Made by a program: the position numbers and the translations under genes. Below, one piece after another: positions 1 through 7,158 of a DNA stretch of 27,995 nt. The notes beneath the pieces are model-generated. The model saw only the letters and a program-made list of their open reading frames with translations. It was not told where the DNA came from and made no database searches. This DNA comes from Acidimicrobiales bacterium (GTDB taxonomy: Bacteria; Actinomycetota; Acidimicrobiia; Acidimicrobiales; SZUA-35). Position 1 is the first letter of the stretch. Each line of letters opens with the position of its first letter. The DNA lies in the NCBI GenBank assembly GCA_024641625.1, contig JAHECQ010000005.1, forward strand, positions 1 through 27,995, read 5' to 3'.

Positions 1-1
1 G

Positions 2-775
2 GTCAAGATCATCAACACCACGTACGCGCCGCGTCACGAGGACACCCGATCGTTCCCGGTGTCGAGTCACTACCACTATCCCGAGGGATTCGTGATCTTC
101 GACGACGTCTTCGTTCCCCACGAGCGGATCTTCCTCGACGGCGAGACCAGCTACGCCGCGGTGTTCGCCCACAGCCTCGGGCTCTGGGAGCGGCTCGGCG
201 GTCTCTCGGCCTTCGTCGAGGAGGCCGATCAACTCGTCGGCTTCGCCCAGCTCGTCGCCGAGGCCAACGGTACGGCCGGCATCTCCCACGTGCGGGAGAA
301 GATCTCCGAGATGATCATCCACGCCACCCTCATCCGCTCGACGCTCGAGGCCGCGATCGCCAACTGCAACATCGGACCCGAGGGCGCGGCGTTCCCCAAC
401 GAGCTGTACGTCAACGCCGGGAAATTCCACGCGGCGGCCAACTACAACATCATGGTCCGGCACCTGCACGACATCTCCGGAGGCGCGGTGCTCACTGCAC
501 CGGCACCCGCCGATTTCGAGAACCCCGAGGTGGGCGATCTGGCCCGCAAGTACATGTCGACCGGACGGATGGTCGACGGCGAGTATCGCTCGATGCTGAT
601 GCACGCCATCCGCGATCTCACCGCCGATGCCTACGGCGGCTGGAAGGCGGTCACCAACATCCAGGCCGGTGGCGGTCTGTACGCGCAGCGCATCGTGACC
701 CGCCGCCACTACGACCTCGACGGCGCCAAGCAGAAGGCCCTCGAGATCGCCGGTCTGGCCGAGGGCGGCCATTGA
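2..775 (+). CDS. HpaB / 4-hydroxybutyryl-CoA dehydratase family protein, C-terminal part
   Basis: The reading frame is open from the window edge (VKIINTTYAPRHED...), so the start lies outside the window and only the last 257 residues are seen. The stretch VIFDDVFVPHERIFLDGE is the family core of flavin-dependent 4-hydroxyphenylacetate 3-monooxygenase and 4-hydroxybutyryl-CoA dehydratase (AbfD). The mostly helical remainder, including ISGGAVLTAPAP and the C-terminal GGGLYAQRIV segment, resembles the AbfD/HpaB C-terminal domain. AbfD enzymes usually carry a cluster-ligand Cys where this protein has Asp (FLDGE), which argues against a 4Fe-4S dehydratase and for a flavin hydroxylase-like role; that alignment is from memory. 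The substrate is unknown. The frame stops at an ATTGA that may be coupled to the next gene. Confidence 0.8.
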   Translation, partial: VKIINTTYAPRHEDTRSFPVSSHYHYPEGFVIFDDVFVPHERIFLDGETSYAAVFAHSLGLWERLGGLSAFVEEADQLVGFAQLVAEANGTAGISHVREKISEMIIHATLIRSTLEAAIANCNIGPEGAAFPNELYVNAGKFHAAANYNIMVRHLHDISGGAVLTAPAPADFENPEVGDLARKYMSTGRMVDGEYRSMLMHAIRDLTADAYGGWKAVTNIQAGGGLYAQRIVTRRHYDLDGAKQKALEIAGLAEGGH

Positions 776-881
776 CGTATCGGCTCGGGACACCGAGCCT
801 GTCGAACGGGGCGACGAACCGGCGGTCTCGGACGAGGCCGATGGCCGGTTCGCCGTCACGCCCGAGCCGCCGTATTTCGCG

Positions 882-1172
882 GTGATCTTCACCACCACCC
901 AGACCGACGAGCTCGAGGACTACGAGGCGGTCGCGGCCGAGATGGAGCTGCTGGCCCGAGATCGAGATGGCTATCTCGGTATCGAATCGACTCGTTCGGG
1001 CGCGTTCGGCATCACCGTGTCCTACTGGAGGGACGAGGCGTCCATCGCCGGGTGGAGGGATGACCCCCGTCATGTCGCCGCCCGGCGGCGCGGATGGGCG
1101 CAGTGGTACGACCGCACGGCGCTTCGAGTGGCCAGGGTCGAGCGGGTCTCGGAGTGGCGCCGGTTCAGCTGA
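882..1172 (+). CDS. Antibiotic-biosynthesis-monooxygenase (ABM) domain protein
   Basis: Short ferredoxin-fold ABM-type protein with GYLGIESTR, GITVSYWRDEASIAGWRDDPRHVAARRRG and WYDRTALRVARVER, the usual signature of this small family of putative heme-degrading or quinol-oxidising proteins. GTG 882 is the first standard start in the frame. However, the frame is open back to 699, and the residues just upstream of 882 (PPYFA) look like the normal family N-terminus, which is usually a Tyr/Phe-Ala-Val-Ile-Phe strand. The true start may therefore be a non-standard ATT at 771 overlapping the previous stop (ATTGA, with GAGGG at 761-766), or the start may be damaged. The gene converges with the next one and overlaps it by 8 bases. 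Its function in this cluster is unknown. Confidence 0.75.
   Translation: MIFTTTQTDELEDYEAVAAEMELLARDRDGYLGIESTRSGAFGITVSYWRDEASIAGWRDDPRHVAARRRGWAQWYDRTALRVARVERVSEWRRFS
1165..1172. other. Palindromic stop overlap TCAGCTGA of convergent genes
   Basis: The palindrome TCAGCTGA contains both stop codons: the ABM gene ends Ser-stop on the plus strand and the oxidoreductase ends Ser-stop on the minus strand. The identical arrangement recurs at 12592-12599. Confidence 0.85.
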
Positions 1173-2070
1173 GCAGGCCGACCAGTAGTTCTCGGGTCGT
1201 CTCCCGCTGCTCTCGGCTGCCGAACTCGCTGGCCGCGAACGTGGTGACGCCGGCACCCTCGAGGGATCGAATGCGATCCTCGACCTCGGCGGCGCCGCCG
1301 ATGATGGCCAGATCGGCCGGGCCCTCGTAGCCCTCGCGGTCCAGCATGGCCCGGTAGGAGGGGAGCTGGCCATAGACCACGAAGGACTTGGCGGCGCGAT
1401 CGCGCGCTTCTCGGGTGGCCTCGGGTGAACCATCGGTGACACACACGGGGAAGCCGGCGACGATCTCGGGTGACGGTCTTCCTGCCTCGGCCGCAGCTTC
1501 GCTGATGGTGGGCACCGAGTGCTGGGCGATGGTCGTGGGCCCTGTCATCCAGAGAATCGTGCCGTCGGCCAGTCGGCCGGTGACCTTCAACAACTGGGTT
1601 CCGAGGGCCGACACCATGAGTTTGGGCGCCGGCGCCTCGATCTGGATGTCGGCCTTGGCCGTGAGTGTTTCGCCTTCGAAGCGGACCGACTTGTTCTCCA
1701 GCAAGGGGCCGAGGATCTCGAGGTACTCCCGCATGTGCCGTACCGGCTTGTCGAAGGAGATGTTCCAGCTACCCTCGACCACCGGCTTGTGGGACGGCCC
1801 GACACCCAGCACGAGGCGGTTGCCGATGGCGCCGTTCACCGTCAACGCCTGTTGCGCCAGCATCTGCGGGTGGCGGGGATAGGTCGGCACCACCGCGGTG
1901 GCGAAGGTGATGTCCGGTACCTGTTGACCGGCGACCGCGATGGCGGTGAGGGTGTCGGGGCCGAATGTCTGGGGAATCCACAGCGAATCGAAACCCTGGC
2001 CGGCGGCGACGGTTGCCATCGAGGTGAGGGTGTCGATCGAGTCGACGAAGGAGAACAATCCAATTTTCAT
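1165..2070 (-). CDS. LLM-class F420-dependent oxidoreductase
   Basis: 301-residue TIM-barrel protein of the bacterial luciferase-like family. It starts MKIGLFSFVDSIDTLTSMATVAAGQGFDSLWIPQTFGPDTL and has NRLVLGVGPSH near residue 84 and a C-terminal LAIIGGAAEVEDRIRSLEGAGVTTFAAS; these are typical of F420H2-using oxidoreductases of actinobacteria. The start at 2070 is chosen because the family begins at MKIG and a GAGGA ribosome site lies 7 bases upstream. An upstream in-frame GTG at 2121 would add 17 residues without homology. The substrate cannot be told. It is divergent from the MaoC gene across 124 bases and overlaps the ABM gene tail-to-tail. Confidence 0.88.
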   Translation of the reverse strand: MKIGLFSFVDSIDTLTSMATVAAGQGFDSLWIPQTFGPDTLTAIAVAGQQVPDITFATAVVPTYPRHPQMLAQQALTVNGAIGNRLVLGVGPSHKPVVEGSWNISFDKPVRHMREYLEILGPLLENKSVRFEGETLTAKADIQIEAPAPKLMVSALGTQLLKVTGRLADGTILWMTGPTTIAQHSVPTISEAAAEAGRPSPEIVAGFPVCVTDGSPEATREARDRAAKSFVVYGQLPSYRAMLDREGYEGPADLAIIGGAAEVEDRIRSLEGAGVTTFAASEFGSREQRETTRELLVGLLS

Positions 2071-2167
2071 GACTGCATCCTCGGTCGCCACCTGTGGCTG
2101 CGTCAATCGGTCCACCGGCAACGCCCAAGGTCTCCGAGGTCATTCGGCGCAGCCCAGCTGTTCGTGA

Positions 2168-2193
2168 AGGGCTGCGTGCTGCTAAACAGCCCT
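2168..2193 (+). promoter_or_regulatory. Hairpin immediately before the MaoC start
   Basis: AGGGCTG (2168-2174) and CAGCCCT (2187-2193) form a 7-bp stem with a 12-base loop that ends one base before the ATG at 2195. It contains the only Shine-Dalgarno-like GGG. The loop end also holds TAAACA (2183-2188), a weak -10 candidate 6 bases before the ATG. It is either a structured initiation region or a DNA site; neither is shown. Confidence 0.3.
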
Positions 2194-2194
2194 C

Positions 2195-2668
2195 ATGAGT
2201 GGAATGTATTTCGAAGAGTTCGAGGTCGGGGCCCGCTACAAGCATCAGCCCGGACGCACCGTCACCGAGACCGACAATCTGTTGTTCACGACGATGTCGA
2301 TGAACCCGCAGCCATTGCACCTCGACATCGAGTTCGCCAAGGGGTCCCAGTTCGGGCAGATCCTGGTGAACTCGCTGTTCACCTTGGCCACCGTGGTCGG
2401 TCTCTCCGTCGGTGACACCACGTTGGGGACGACAGTCGGCAACCTCGGATTCGACGAGACGCGCTTCCCGAACCCCGTCTTCATCGGAGACACCATCTAC
2501 TCCTCGACGGTCATCGTCGACAAACGCGAGTCGAAGAGCCGCCCCGATTGGGGCATCGTCACCTTCCGCCACGAGGGTCACAACCAGCGCGACGAGCTGG
2601 TGTGCACCTGCGTCCGCAACGGCATGATGATCAGGAAGTCGTCGTTGCCCGAGGGTGGTGCCGCCTGA
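2195..2668 (+). CDS. MaoC-family (R)-enoyl-CoA hydratase / mesaconyl-CoA hydratase-like
   Basis: 157-residue hotdog-fold hydratase beginning MSGMYFEEFEVGARYKHQPGRTVTETDN. The hydratase-2 region reads MSMNPQPLHLD, so the usual catalytic Asp position is Asn37 with His42, a variant seen in mesaconyl/itaconyl-CoA-type MaoC enzymes. Start 2195 is the first ATG; ATG 2204 (MYFEEFEVG) fits the family N-terminus equally well. Its stop overlaps the next start by one base (TGATG), so it is translationally coupled to a CitE-type lyase. The pair recalls the hydratase-lyase pairs of methylmalyl-CoA or itaconate/citramalyl-CoA metabolism, for example Rv2499c-Rv2498c of Mycobacterium tuberculosis. The exact substrate is inferred, not seen. 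Confidence 0.85.
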   Translation: MSGMYFEEFEVGARYKHQPGRTVTETDNLLFTTMSMNPQPLHLDIEFAKGSQFGQILVNSLFTLATVVGLSVGDTTLGTTVGNLGFDETRFPNPVFIGDTIYSSTVIVDKRESKSRPDWGIVTFRHEGHNQRDELVCTCVRNGMMIRKSSLPEGGAA

Positions 2669-3558
2669 TGGTCACGGTCCGCCGATGCGCCCACTTCGTC
2701 CCGGGTGCCAACGAGAAGATGCTCGACAAGGCACTGGCCACCGAGGCCGATGCGCTGGTTCTCGACCTCGAGGATGCAGTCACACCGGAGAACAAGGACT
2801 CCGCTCGGGCCACCGTCTCGGGGTGGTTGGCCGATGTCGACTTCGGCCCCAAGGAGCGCATGGTTCGCATCAATCCACTCGATACGCCATGGTTCCGGGC
2901 CGACATGGAAGCGACCATGGTCCACCCGCCGGACTCCTATCTCGTGCCGAAGATCTACGGCCCCGACGAGGTTCGACTGGTCGATCGGGTCGTCAGCGAA
3001 CTCGAGGCGAAGTACGGCCACGAGGCCGGGAGCGTGAAGCTGGTGGTGCTCGGCACCGAGACCGCGCGCGGGTTCCAGAACATCGCCGACATTCCCTGCG
3101 TCCCGCGCGTCGATGCGCTCACCTGGGGGGCCGAAGACCTCTCGGCCGCACTGGGCGCCCGTCGCAACCGGGGTCCCGACGGCAGGTACCTTCCGCTGTT
3201 CGAACAGGCCCGTACCGCATGCATGGTGTCGGCGGCCGCTGCGGGCGTGCAGGCCCTGGACACCGTGTTCGTCGACATCACCGATCCCGACGCATTGCGC
3301 CAAGACTGCCTGGATGGCGCCTGGATCGGGTTCACCGGCAAGATCAGCATTCATCCGAGCCAGATCGATGTCATCAACGAGGTGTTCACGCCGAGCGCCG
3401 AGGACATCGCTCGGGCAGGCGCCTTGCTCGACGAGCTGACCCGACAGCAGGCCCAGGGCAAGATGGCCTTCCGGTTCGAGGGTCAGATGGTCGATGTTCC
3501 CCACTTCACCCAGGCCCGACGCATTCTGGCTCTGGCCGAGGCCCTGTCGAACCGCTGA
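2668..3558 (+). CDS. CitE/HpcH-type CoA-ester lyase (malyl/methylmalyl/citramalyl-CoA lyase-like)
   Basis: 296-residue HpcH/HpaI-fold lyase that splits or forms 3-hydroxy-dicarboxyl-CoA esters using Mg2+. Visible motifs are CAHFVPGANEKM, LVLDLEDAV (Glu35, Asp36), RINPLDTPW (Arg67), GTETARGFQNI (metal Glu131), WGAEDLSAALGA (Glu156, Asp157) and GKISIHPSQI. The start at 2668 overlaps the MaoC stop and matches the family N-terminus, so a 40-residue upstream extension is rejected. Members include Mcl, citramalyl-CoA lyase and Rv2498c; coupling to a MaoC hydratase favours a hydration-then-cleavage module. No CoA-transferase or CoA-ligase lies in the window to say which acid enters. Confidence 0.88.
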   Translation: MVTVRRCAHFVPGANEKMLDKALATEADALVLDLEDAVTPENKDSARATVSGWLADVDFGPKERMVRINPLDTPWFRADMEATMVHPPDSYLVPKIYGPDEVRLVDRVVSELEAKYGHEAGSVKLVVLGTETARGFQNIADIPCVPRVDALTWGAEDLSAALGARRNRGPDGRYLPLFEQARTACMVSAAAAGVQALDTVFVDITDPDALRQDCLDGAWIGFTGKISIHPSQIDVINEVFTPSAEDIARAGALLDELTRQQAQGKMAFRFEGQMVDVPHFTQARRILALAEALSNR

Positions 3559-3614
3559 GCCCTCCCTGGCCTCGACCCACCATCTCGATACCCCCTTCCC
3601 GTTGAGGATCGCCG

Positions 3615-4751
3615 ATGACCGTCACCGAGACCCAGAGCCAGTCCGAGTACTTCGAGCAGGGGCGTCGTCGAGCCCTGGCGCTCGACAACCGGGGACCCAT
3701 CCGCTTCGACGCCGATGGTCGTCTCCATCCCGACATCCTCGAGGCGTACGACCGCTACGGCTTCTTCGTGTTCGAGCAGGTCATCGACGCGGTGGAGTTG
3801 GCTGACGTGCGAGCCGAGGTCGACGATTTCCTGGCTCGGGCTCCATACCCATCCAAGCATTCGCCGGTCGATCGTTTCGGGCGGCCGTGGGCCGGCCACG
3901 ACGCCGCCGTGAACCCGTGGCTCATGGCTCCTCCGCTGAGCGATCCCGATGGTGGCACTTCGCACAACAACGGCCGTCATCCGGTCAAGATGCACGAGCC
4001 GACACCCCTGGTCGACGGTCCGCAAGACGTCCCGTATCTCGTCTTCGGGTGCCTCGAATTCATCCCGGCGTTCCTTCGTGTCTACGGTCATCCCGGTTTG
4101 CTCTCGGTGGCCGAGGCGGTGAACGGGCCGGACTTCACACCGTTCAACGAGGCCTTGTTCGTGAAGGAACCCGGGCTCGGTCCTTCGGTCGCCTGGCACC
4201 AGGACGGTCAGGTCCACTGGAACAGCCCCGACCTCGACGGTCACACGCACGGCTTCAATTTCCAGGTGCAGCTCTACGGCAGCACGCCGGCCAATGGGGT
4301 GTGGGTCGTGCCGGGCTCGCACAAGTGGGGCAAGATCGACATCAAGGCGTTGGTGGAGGCACACGGGGGATCGGAGCGAATCCCCGATGCCATTCCGCTG
4401 GTCTGCGGTCCCGGCGACTGCACCATGACCAATCGGCAGACGTTGCACGGATCGTTCGCCAACACCTCGGCCGATCGCCGGGTGACCGTCAACTTCGGGT
4501 TCCACAAGTACCGGTCGGTGATCGGCCAAACCGGCAAACTCACCGGTGAGGGCAACGTCTACGACGTCGACTACATCCGCCAACGCAGTCGATGCATCCC
4601 CGTGGCCATCGATGCCCGGGCCCAGCGATTTCCTTCCGAACCTCGGTACGTCTATCGGCCCTGCGTGGGTGAGGAAGACCGGAACCGCTACAACGAGGAG
4701 ACCCGCTCGACGGTGTTGAAGAACTACAACACCCGCGATCTCGCCATCTGA
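3615..4751 (+). CDS. Phytanoyl-CoA dioxygenase (PhyH) family Fe(II)/2-oxoglutarate oxygenase
   Basis: 378-residue protein with the double-stranded beta-helix iron site: WHQDG (His195, Asp197) and the distal His278 in NRQTLHGSFANTSADRRVTVNF, followed by Arg288/Arg289, a likely 2-oxoglutarate anchor. VVPGSHKWGKI near residue 231 is also typical of PhyH proteins. The ATG at 3615 has GAGG 8 bases upstream. PhyH members hydroxylate acyl-CoAs or diverse small molecules; the substrate here is unknown. It lies 56 bases after the CoA-ester lyase on the same strand and may share its transcript. It is converged upon by the alcohol dehydrogenase. Confidence 0.88.
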   Translation: MTVTETQSQSEYFEQGRRRALALDNRGPIRFDADGRLHPDILEAYDRYGFFVFEQVIDAVELADVRAEVDDFLARAPYPSKHSPVDRFGRPWAGHDAAVNPWLMAPPLSDPDGGTSHNNGRHPVKMHEPTPLVDGPQDVPYLVFGCLEFIPAFLRVYGHPGLLSVAEAVNGPDFTPFNEALFVKEPGLGPSVAWHQDGQVHWNSPDLDGHTHGFNFQVQLYGSTPANGVWVVPGSHKWGKIDIKALVEAHGGSERIPDAIPLVCGPGDCTMTNRQTLHGSFANTSADRRVTVNFGFHKYRSVIGQTGKLTGEGNVYDVDYIRQRSRCIPVAIDARAQRFPSEPRYVYRPCVGEEDRNRYNEETRSTVLKNYNTRDLAI

Positions 4752-4775
4752 GCGGGCGGCTGTCGCGGCCGCTCA
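4749..4775. terminator. Putative bidirectional hairpin between convergent genes
   Basis: TGAGCGG (4749-4755) and CCGCTCA (4769-4775) give a 7-bp GC-rich stem with a 13-base loop, starting at the stop codon of the PhyH gene and lying 14 bases past the alcohol dehydrogenase stop. There is no T tract, so this is only a terminator candidate. Confidence 0.4.
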
Positions 4776-4789
4776 GTGCCGTGGACCGG

Positions 4790-5878
4790 TCAGAACGTGA
4801 CGACGGTTCGGGCGACCTCGCCCGCCTTCATCAGCTCGTATCCCTCGTTGATCTCCTCGAGCTGGATGGTCTTGGAGACCATTTCGTCGAGGAGGAGGCG
4901 ACCGTTGAGGTACATGTCGATCATCCGCGGGATGTCGGTGCGGAACTGGTTGGAGCCCATCATCGAACCCTGGATCTTCTTTTCCTGCAGGAAATCGATG
5001 CCACGGAGCTCCACGACGTCCTTGGAGGGCACCATGCCGATGACGGTGGCCGTGCCGCCCACGTTGAGCATGTCGAAGGCCTGACGGACCGTCTGCGCTC
5101 GTCCGATGGCCTCGAAGGAGTAGTCGACGCCGCCGCCGGTGATCTCGCGCACCGCAGCCACGACGTCGTCGACCTCGGAGGCGTTGACGAAGTGGGTGGC
5201 GCCCATGATGCCCGCTGTCTCGAGCTTGGAAGTGGAGAGGTCGACCACGACGATCTTGTTGGCACCGGCCACCCGAGCGCCTTGAATGGCGGCCAGCCCG
5301 ATACCGCCGGCGCCGATGACACACACCGTCGAACCCACCTCGACCTTGGCGGTTCGAACGGCTGCACCGAAACCGGTGGTGACACCACAGCCGATGAGAC
5401 ACGCCTTGTCGAGTGGCATGTCCTCGGTCACCTTCACGATGCCGTTCTGATGCACCAGCATCTCCTCGGCGAACCCGCCGAGTCGCGCCATCTGGTCCAC
5501 CGGCGACCCGTCGCTCCGAGTGAGTCTGGACGGTGCCCCCTTGTCACGCGAGGTGGCCTTGGGGTTGGCGCAGCGGTACGGGTGGCCGCTGAGGCACTGA
5601 TGGCACTGGCCGCAGAAGATCGACAGGCAGGCCACGACATGATCGCCCGGCTTGACGTAGGTGACACCCTCGCCCACGGCCTGGACGATGCCGGCTGACT
5701 CGTGGCCCATGACCATGGGGAGGGTCGTGCGGAAAATGCCCTCCATGAAGTGGAGGTCGCTGTGGCACAAACCGGCACCGACCACCTGGATCAACACTTC
5801 ACCCGGAGCCGGCTTGTCGATCGTCAAGTTCTCGATGATCAATTCGCCCGGTTGTTCGTTGAGTACCGCTGCCTTCAT
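4790..5878 (-). CDS. Zinc-dependent alcohol dehydrogenase (class III-like MDR)
   Basis: 362-residue medium-chain dehydrogenase. The catalytic zinc ligands are Cys38 (GLCHSD), His59-Glu60 (GHES) and Cys164 (LIGCGVTTG). The structural zinc lobe is Cys89, Cys92, Cys95 and Cys103 (FCGQCHQCLSGHPYRC). The Rossmann loop GAGGIG lies at 189-194 and Asp213 suggests NAD over NADP. This architecture is that of actinobacterial class III-like and NDMA- or mycothiol-linked alcohol dehydrogenases; substrate unknown. The ATG at 5878 has GGGAG 7 bases upstream. A TAGGGT hexamer at 5957-5962 (minus strand) is a -10 candidate that would give a roughly 70-base leader containing the 14-bp direct repeats. Confidence 0.92.
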   Translation of the reverse strand: MKAAVLNEQPGELIIENLTIDKPAPGEVLIQVVGAGLCHSDLHFMEGIFRTTLPMVMGHESAGIVQAVGEGVTYVKPGDHVVACLSIFCGQCHQCLSGHPYRCANPKATSRDKGAPSRLTRSDGSPVDQMARLGGFAEEMLVHQNGIVKVTEDMPLDKACLIGCGVTTGFGAAVRTAKVEVGSTVCVIGAGGIGLAAIQGARVAGANKIVVVDLSTSKLETAGIMGATHFVNASEVDDVVAAVREITGGGVDYSFEAIGRAQTVRQAFDMLNVGGTATVIGMVPSKDVVELRGIDFLQEKKIQGSMMGSNQFRTDIPRMIDMYLNGRLLLDEMVSKTIQLEEINEGYELMKAGEVARTVVTF

Positions 5879-5912
5879 GGCGTTCTCCCTGTTGACACAG
5901 ACTGGTTCGTCC

Positions 5913-5947
5913 AGATTGGCTGATCGAGATTGGCTGATCGAGATTGC
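5913..5947. repeat. 14-bp direct repeat, two and a half copies, in the ADH upstream region
   Basis: The unit AGATTGGCTGATCG occurs at 5913-5926 and 5927-5940, and the first half (AGATTG) follows at 5941-5946. It lies 35-70 bases upstream of the alcohol dehydrogenase ATG, in the 203-base divergent region. It could be a repeated regulator site or a simple slippage duplication. Confidence 0.8.
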
Positions 5948-6043
5948 TGCATGGCGACCCTAGGCGCAGAGTGATCACCGGGACCAAACCCGTGGGGAGC
6001 CCGGGTTCGCTCGGCGACCGAGGAGATCGTTGGCCGTCGGGGG

Positions 6044-6078
6044 TTGATTACTGAATAAGGATATGTTTATGTATTCAG
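6044..6078 (+). promoter_or_regulatory. AT-rich promoter and dyad operator of the methionine operon
   Basis: In an otherwise GC-rich region, CTGAATA (6051-6057) and TATTCAG (6072-6078) form a 7-bp inverted repeat ending 3 bases before the ATG at 6082. A nested ATAA-N2-ATAT-N2-TTAT (6055-6070) resembles ArsR/SmtB operators. A possible -35 TTGATT (6044-6049), 18-base spacer and -10-like TATGTA (6068-6073) would start transcription at or next to the ATG. No Shine-Dalgarno sequence is present, consistent with a leaderless mRNA and autoregulation by the ArsR-type protein it precedes. Confidence 0.55.
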
Positions 6079-6081
6079 CCA

Positions 6082-7158
6082 ATGGATGATCTGCTTGCCG
6101 CCCTTCGAGCCACCGCCGAGCCGACGCGGCTGCGAGCCCTCATCGTCCTGGCCGAGTGTGAGCTCACGGTCGGTGAGTTGTGTCGGGTTCTGGGCCAGAG
6201 CCAACCGCGCGTCAGTCGACACCTTCGTCTGTTGACCGAAGCCGGCCTGCTCGACCGTCAGACCCAGGGCACCAGCGTCTTCTATCGCCCCGCTCATGTG
6301 GGCGTCGGGCGGAACCTCCTCGATGCCGTGTTGGCGCTCGTCGATCTCGATCACTCCGCAGTAGAGCGTGACCTCGACCGTCTCGCGGTGGTGCGGGCCG
6401 CTCGGGCCGAAGCCGCTGCCTCCTACTTCGAGAGCATCGCCGATGACTGGGATGCGCTCCGCAATCTCCACATCGCCGACGAGGACCTCGAGCACGCGCT
6501 CCTCGGCGCCGTCGAGGACCTCGACATTCACACCCTGCTCGATGTCGGGACGGGTACCGGACGGGTCCTCGAATTGTTCGCGCCGCGGATCGGCTTCGGA
6601 ATCGGCATCGACCTGAGCCCCCAGATGCTCAACGTGGCCCGCAGCCGGCTGGACGACTTCCCCCACTGCACCGTCCGTCAGGGCGATGCCTACGGACTCG
6701 ACCTCGAGCCGGCCACCGTCGACGTGGTCGTCCTGCATCATGTGCTCCACTTCCTCGACGATCCACGGGCGGCCATCGCCGAAGCTGCTCGGACCCTTCG
6801 CCCAGGGGGTCGGTTGCTCATCGTCGACTTCGCCGAACACGACCATCGGCACATGGGCCAGGAGTTCGCTCACCGCTGGCTCGGACTTGCCGGCGTCGAT
6901 GTCGCGAACTGGTGTCGCCGTGCCGGGATCGATCACGTGGAGGCCACGTACCTCGAACCCTCGCATGCCCCGGGCACGCCCTCGCTGACCACCGTGCTGT
7001 GGGTCGCCGACATGCCGGCATCGAGCGAGATCCGACCCCAAGACCTGCGTCCCCAAGACCTTCGTCCCCAAGACCTCCGTCCCCAAGGCCCTCAGGCCGG
7101 CCTCGAAGGGCTGGCCGACGCCGCCACGTTCCGTGCAACTCAGGAGACCGCATCATGA
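6082..7158 (+). CDS. ArsR-family HTH fused to SAM-dependent methyltransferase (SahR-like)
   Basis: 358 residues. Residues 1-85 form an ArsR winged helix (TAEPTRLRALIVLAECELTVGELCRVLGQSQPRVSRHLRLLTEAGLL). Residues 115-300 are a class I methyltransferase-like domain with motif I DVGTGTG (154-160), GIDLSPQML and LRPGGRLLIVDF. The metal-sensing ELCVCDL motif is reduced to ELCRVLG, so a metal sensor is unlikely. Its stop overlaps the metF start by 4 bases (ATGA), and metH follows. Together with the known ArsR-type SahR regulators of the methionine cycle in Proteobacteria, this suggests a sensor of S-adenosylmethionine or S-adenosylhomocysteine controlling this operon (inference). The tail carries a pentapeptide repeat (about residues 318-337). 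The start is the ATG just after the dyad. Confidence 0.87.
   Translation: MDDLLAALRATAEPTRLRALIVLAECELTVGELCRVLGQSQPRVSRHLRLLTEAGLLDRQTQGTSVFYRPAHVGVGRNLLDAVLALVDLDHSAVERDLDRLAVVRAARAEAAASYFESIADDWDALRNLHIADEDLEHALLGAVEDLDIHTLLDVGTGTGRVLELFAPRIGFGIGIDLSPQMLNVARSRLDDFPHCTVRQGDAYGLDLEPATVDVVVLHHVLHFLDDPRAAIAEAARTLRPGGRLLIVDFAEHDHRHMGQEFAHRWLGLAGVDVANWCRRAGIDHVEATYLEPSHAPGTPSLTTVLWVADMPASSEIRPQDLRPQDLRPQDLRPQGPQAGLEGLADAATFRATQETAS
7033..7092 (+). repeat. 15-bp in-frame tandem repeat encoding RPQDL
   Basis: Four 15-bp units (7033-7047, 7048-7062, 7063-7077 and a diverged 7078-7092) encode RPQDL, RPQDL, RPQDL, RPQGP near the C-terminus of the ArsR-methyltransferase. Units differ mainly at synonymous third positions. 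Confidence 0.9.

Noticed and set aside
2548..2667. N-terminal 40-residue extension of the CoA-ester lyase.
   Set aside because: It overlaps the MaoC coding region, is Arg/His-rich shadow sequence and the family begins at the 2668 ATG.
6082..7158. Arsenic- or metal-responsive ArsR regulator.
   Set aside because: The metal-binding Cys pair is absent and the context is the methionine cycle, not arsenic resistance.
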